From Methanoregula sp. (GTDB lineage Archaea; Halobacteriota; Methanomicrobia; Methanomicrobiales; Methanospirillaceae): DNA of 33,223 nucleotides. The translations under genes were made by a program, and so were the position numbers. Below, one piece after another: positions 32,915 to 33,223 of the stretch. The stretch's first letter is position 1. Every line of letters begins with the position of its first letter. The notes below the pieces were generated by a model. That model made no database searches, was not told the origin of the DNA, and was given only the letters and a program-made list of their open reading frames with translations. The stretch covers positions 1-33,223 of the forward strand of contig JAQTSH010000002.1 in the NCBI GenBank assembly GCA_028711405.1. Reading direction: 5' to 3'.

Positions 32915-33223
32915 CCGCTATACATTCCCTGATGGACAGCAACTGTAAAAACCTCACGCTCTTTTTTCGTGTTTCAGCATTGGCTGATGGTCACTTGCCG
33001 CCCGTGTCTAAAAAATTCGTGGATGCCATATCACGTCGCTGTAGATGGGGTGGTTCTTCCGGCGTAAAGAGGGGTTTGTACAATATGATGAAAATATCGT
33101 AAAAACTGTTTTATAAACCACCGGTAAGTTTAATTTTTATGATGTACCCTGAATTGCGGAACGCATGTAATCCCGCGCCCGGTACCGGTCATCAGGTAGT
33201 GTAAAGATCAAACTGTAAATTCG
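32915..33223. other. Gene-free right end with a TATA-like element
   Basis: No gene is supported. It contains a T6 run at about 32962-32967 (possible terminator of the preceding ORF) and, at the end, TTTTATAAAC (33109-33118), a likely promoter for something to the right of the window. Confidence 0.35.
33114..33132. repeat. Palindrome TAAAC-N9-GTTTA, copy 2
   Basis: TAAAC (33114-33118), a 9-base spacer containing CACCGGTAA, then GTTTA (33128-33132), just after a TATA-like element. Same arm sequence and spacing as copy 1 at 32083-32101. Confidence 0.45.

Noticed and set aside
1-33223. CRISPR array or intact insertion sequence
   Set aside because: No regularly spaced direct repeats of 24-40 bases and no transposase-like reading frame with terminal inverted repeats were seen.

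Overview
The window comes from a hydrogenotrophic methanogenic archaeon, most likely a member of the Methanomicrobiales (Methanoregula/Methanolinea-like; lineage inferred, not proven). The evidence is two F420-dependent methanogenesis enzymes (mer, mtd), a Tfx-type regulator, a truncated NrpR-type regulator, an archaeal AMP phosphorylase, archaeal TATA-type promoters, and an archaeal-order ribosomal protein operon containing the RNase P subunit Rpp29, eS4, eL32 and eL19.

Layout. 1-1573: a 5'-truncated DUF234-type ATPase, then a toxin-antitoxin graveyard. It holds a frameshifted DUF2281-type antitoxin, a scrap of its probable PIN partner, a HepT scrap and an altered MNT nucleotidyltransferase. 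1889-4844: AMP phosphorylase and a secreted, membrane-anchored five-repeat surface protein. 4971-5042: tRNA-Arg(UCG) on the minus strand. 5161-6551: a dCTP deaminase/dUTPase-fold protein lacking the deaminase glutamate, translationally coupled to an NrpR-like regulator. 6552-8963 (minus): an 803-residue non-canonical tubulin/FtsZ-like protein with a ~400-residue low-complexity tail. 9514-13359: mer, a GalT-like transferase, mtd (minus) and tfx.

13360-14098 is a 739-base gap rich in RNA-like secondary structure, with a terminator on the minus strand, which may hide an unannotated non-coding RNA. 14099-28495 is one tightly packed plus-strand operon: uL3-uL4-uL23-uL2-uS19-uL22-uS3-uL29-Rpp29-uS17-uL14-uL24-eS4-uL5-uS14-uS8-uL6-eL32-eL19-uL18-uS5-uL30-uL15-SecY-Adk-EMC3/DUF106-Cmk. 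It couples ribosome synthesis, tRNA processing, the membrane translocon and insertase, and nucleoside monophosphate kinases. Many junctions are 1-8 base stop/start overlaps.

28559-29898 is a coupled GNAT / DUF2156 pair. MarC-family and APC-family membrane proteins follow on the minus strand (29994-31854). The last ~1.4 kb has no intact recognisable gene. It holds a frameshifted Lys/Thr-rich ORF and two matching 19-bp palindromes (TAAAC-N9-GTTTA).

The most unusual items are the tubulin-like protein with its long tail, the structured region at 13476-13960, the inverted-repeat series upstream of mer, the hairpin in the ribosomal operon leader, the Glu-to-Cys change in the Dcd-like protein, and the collapsed toxin-antitoxin modules.
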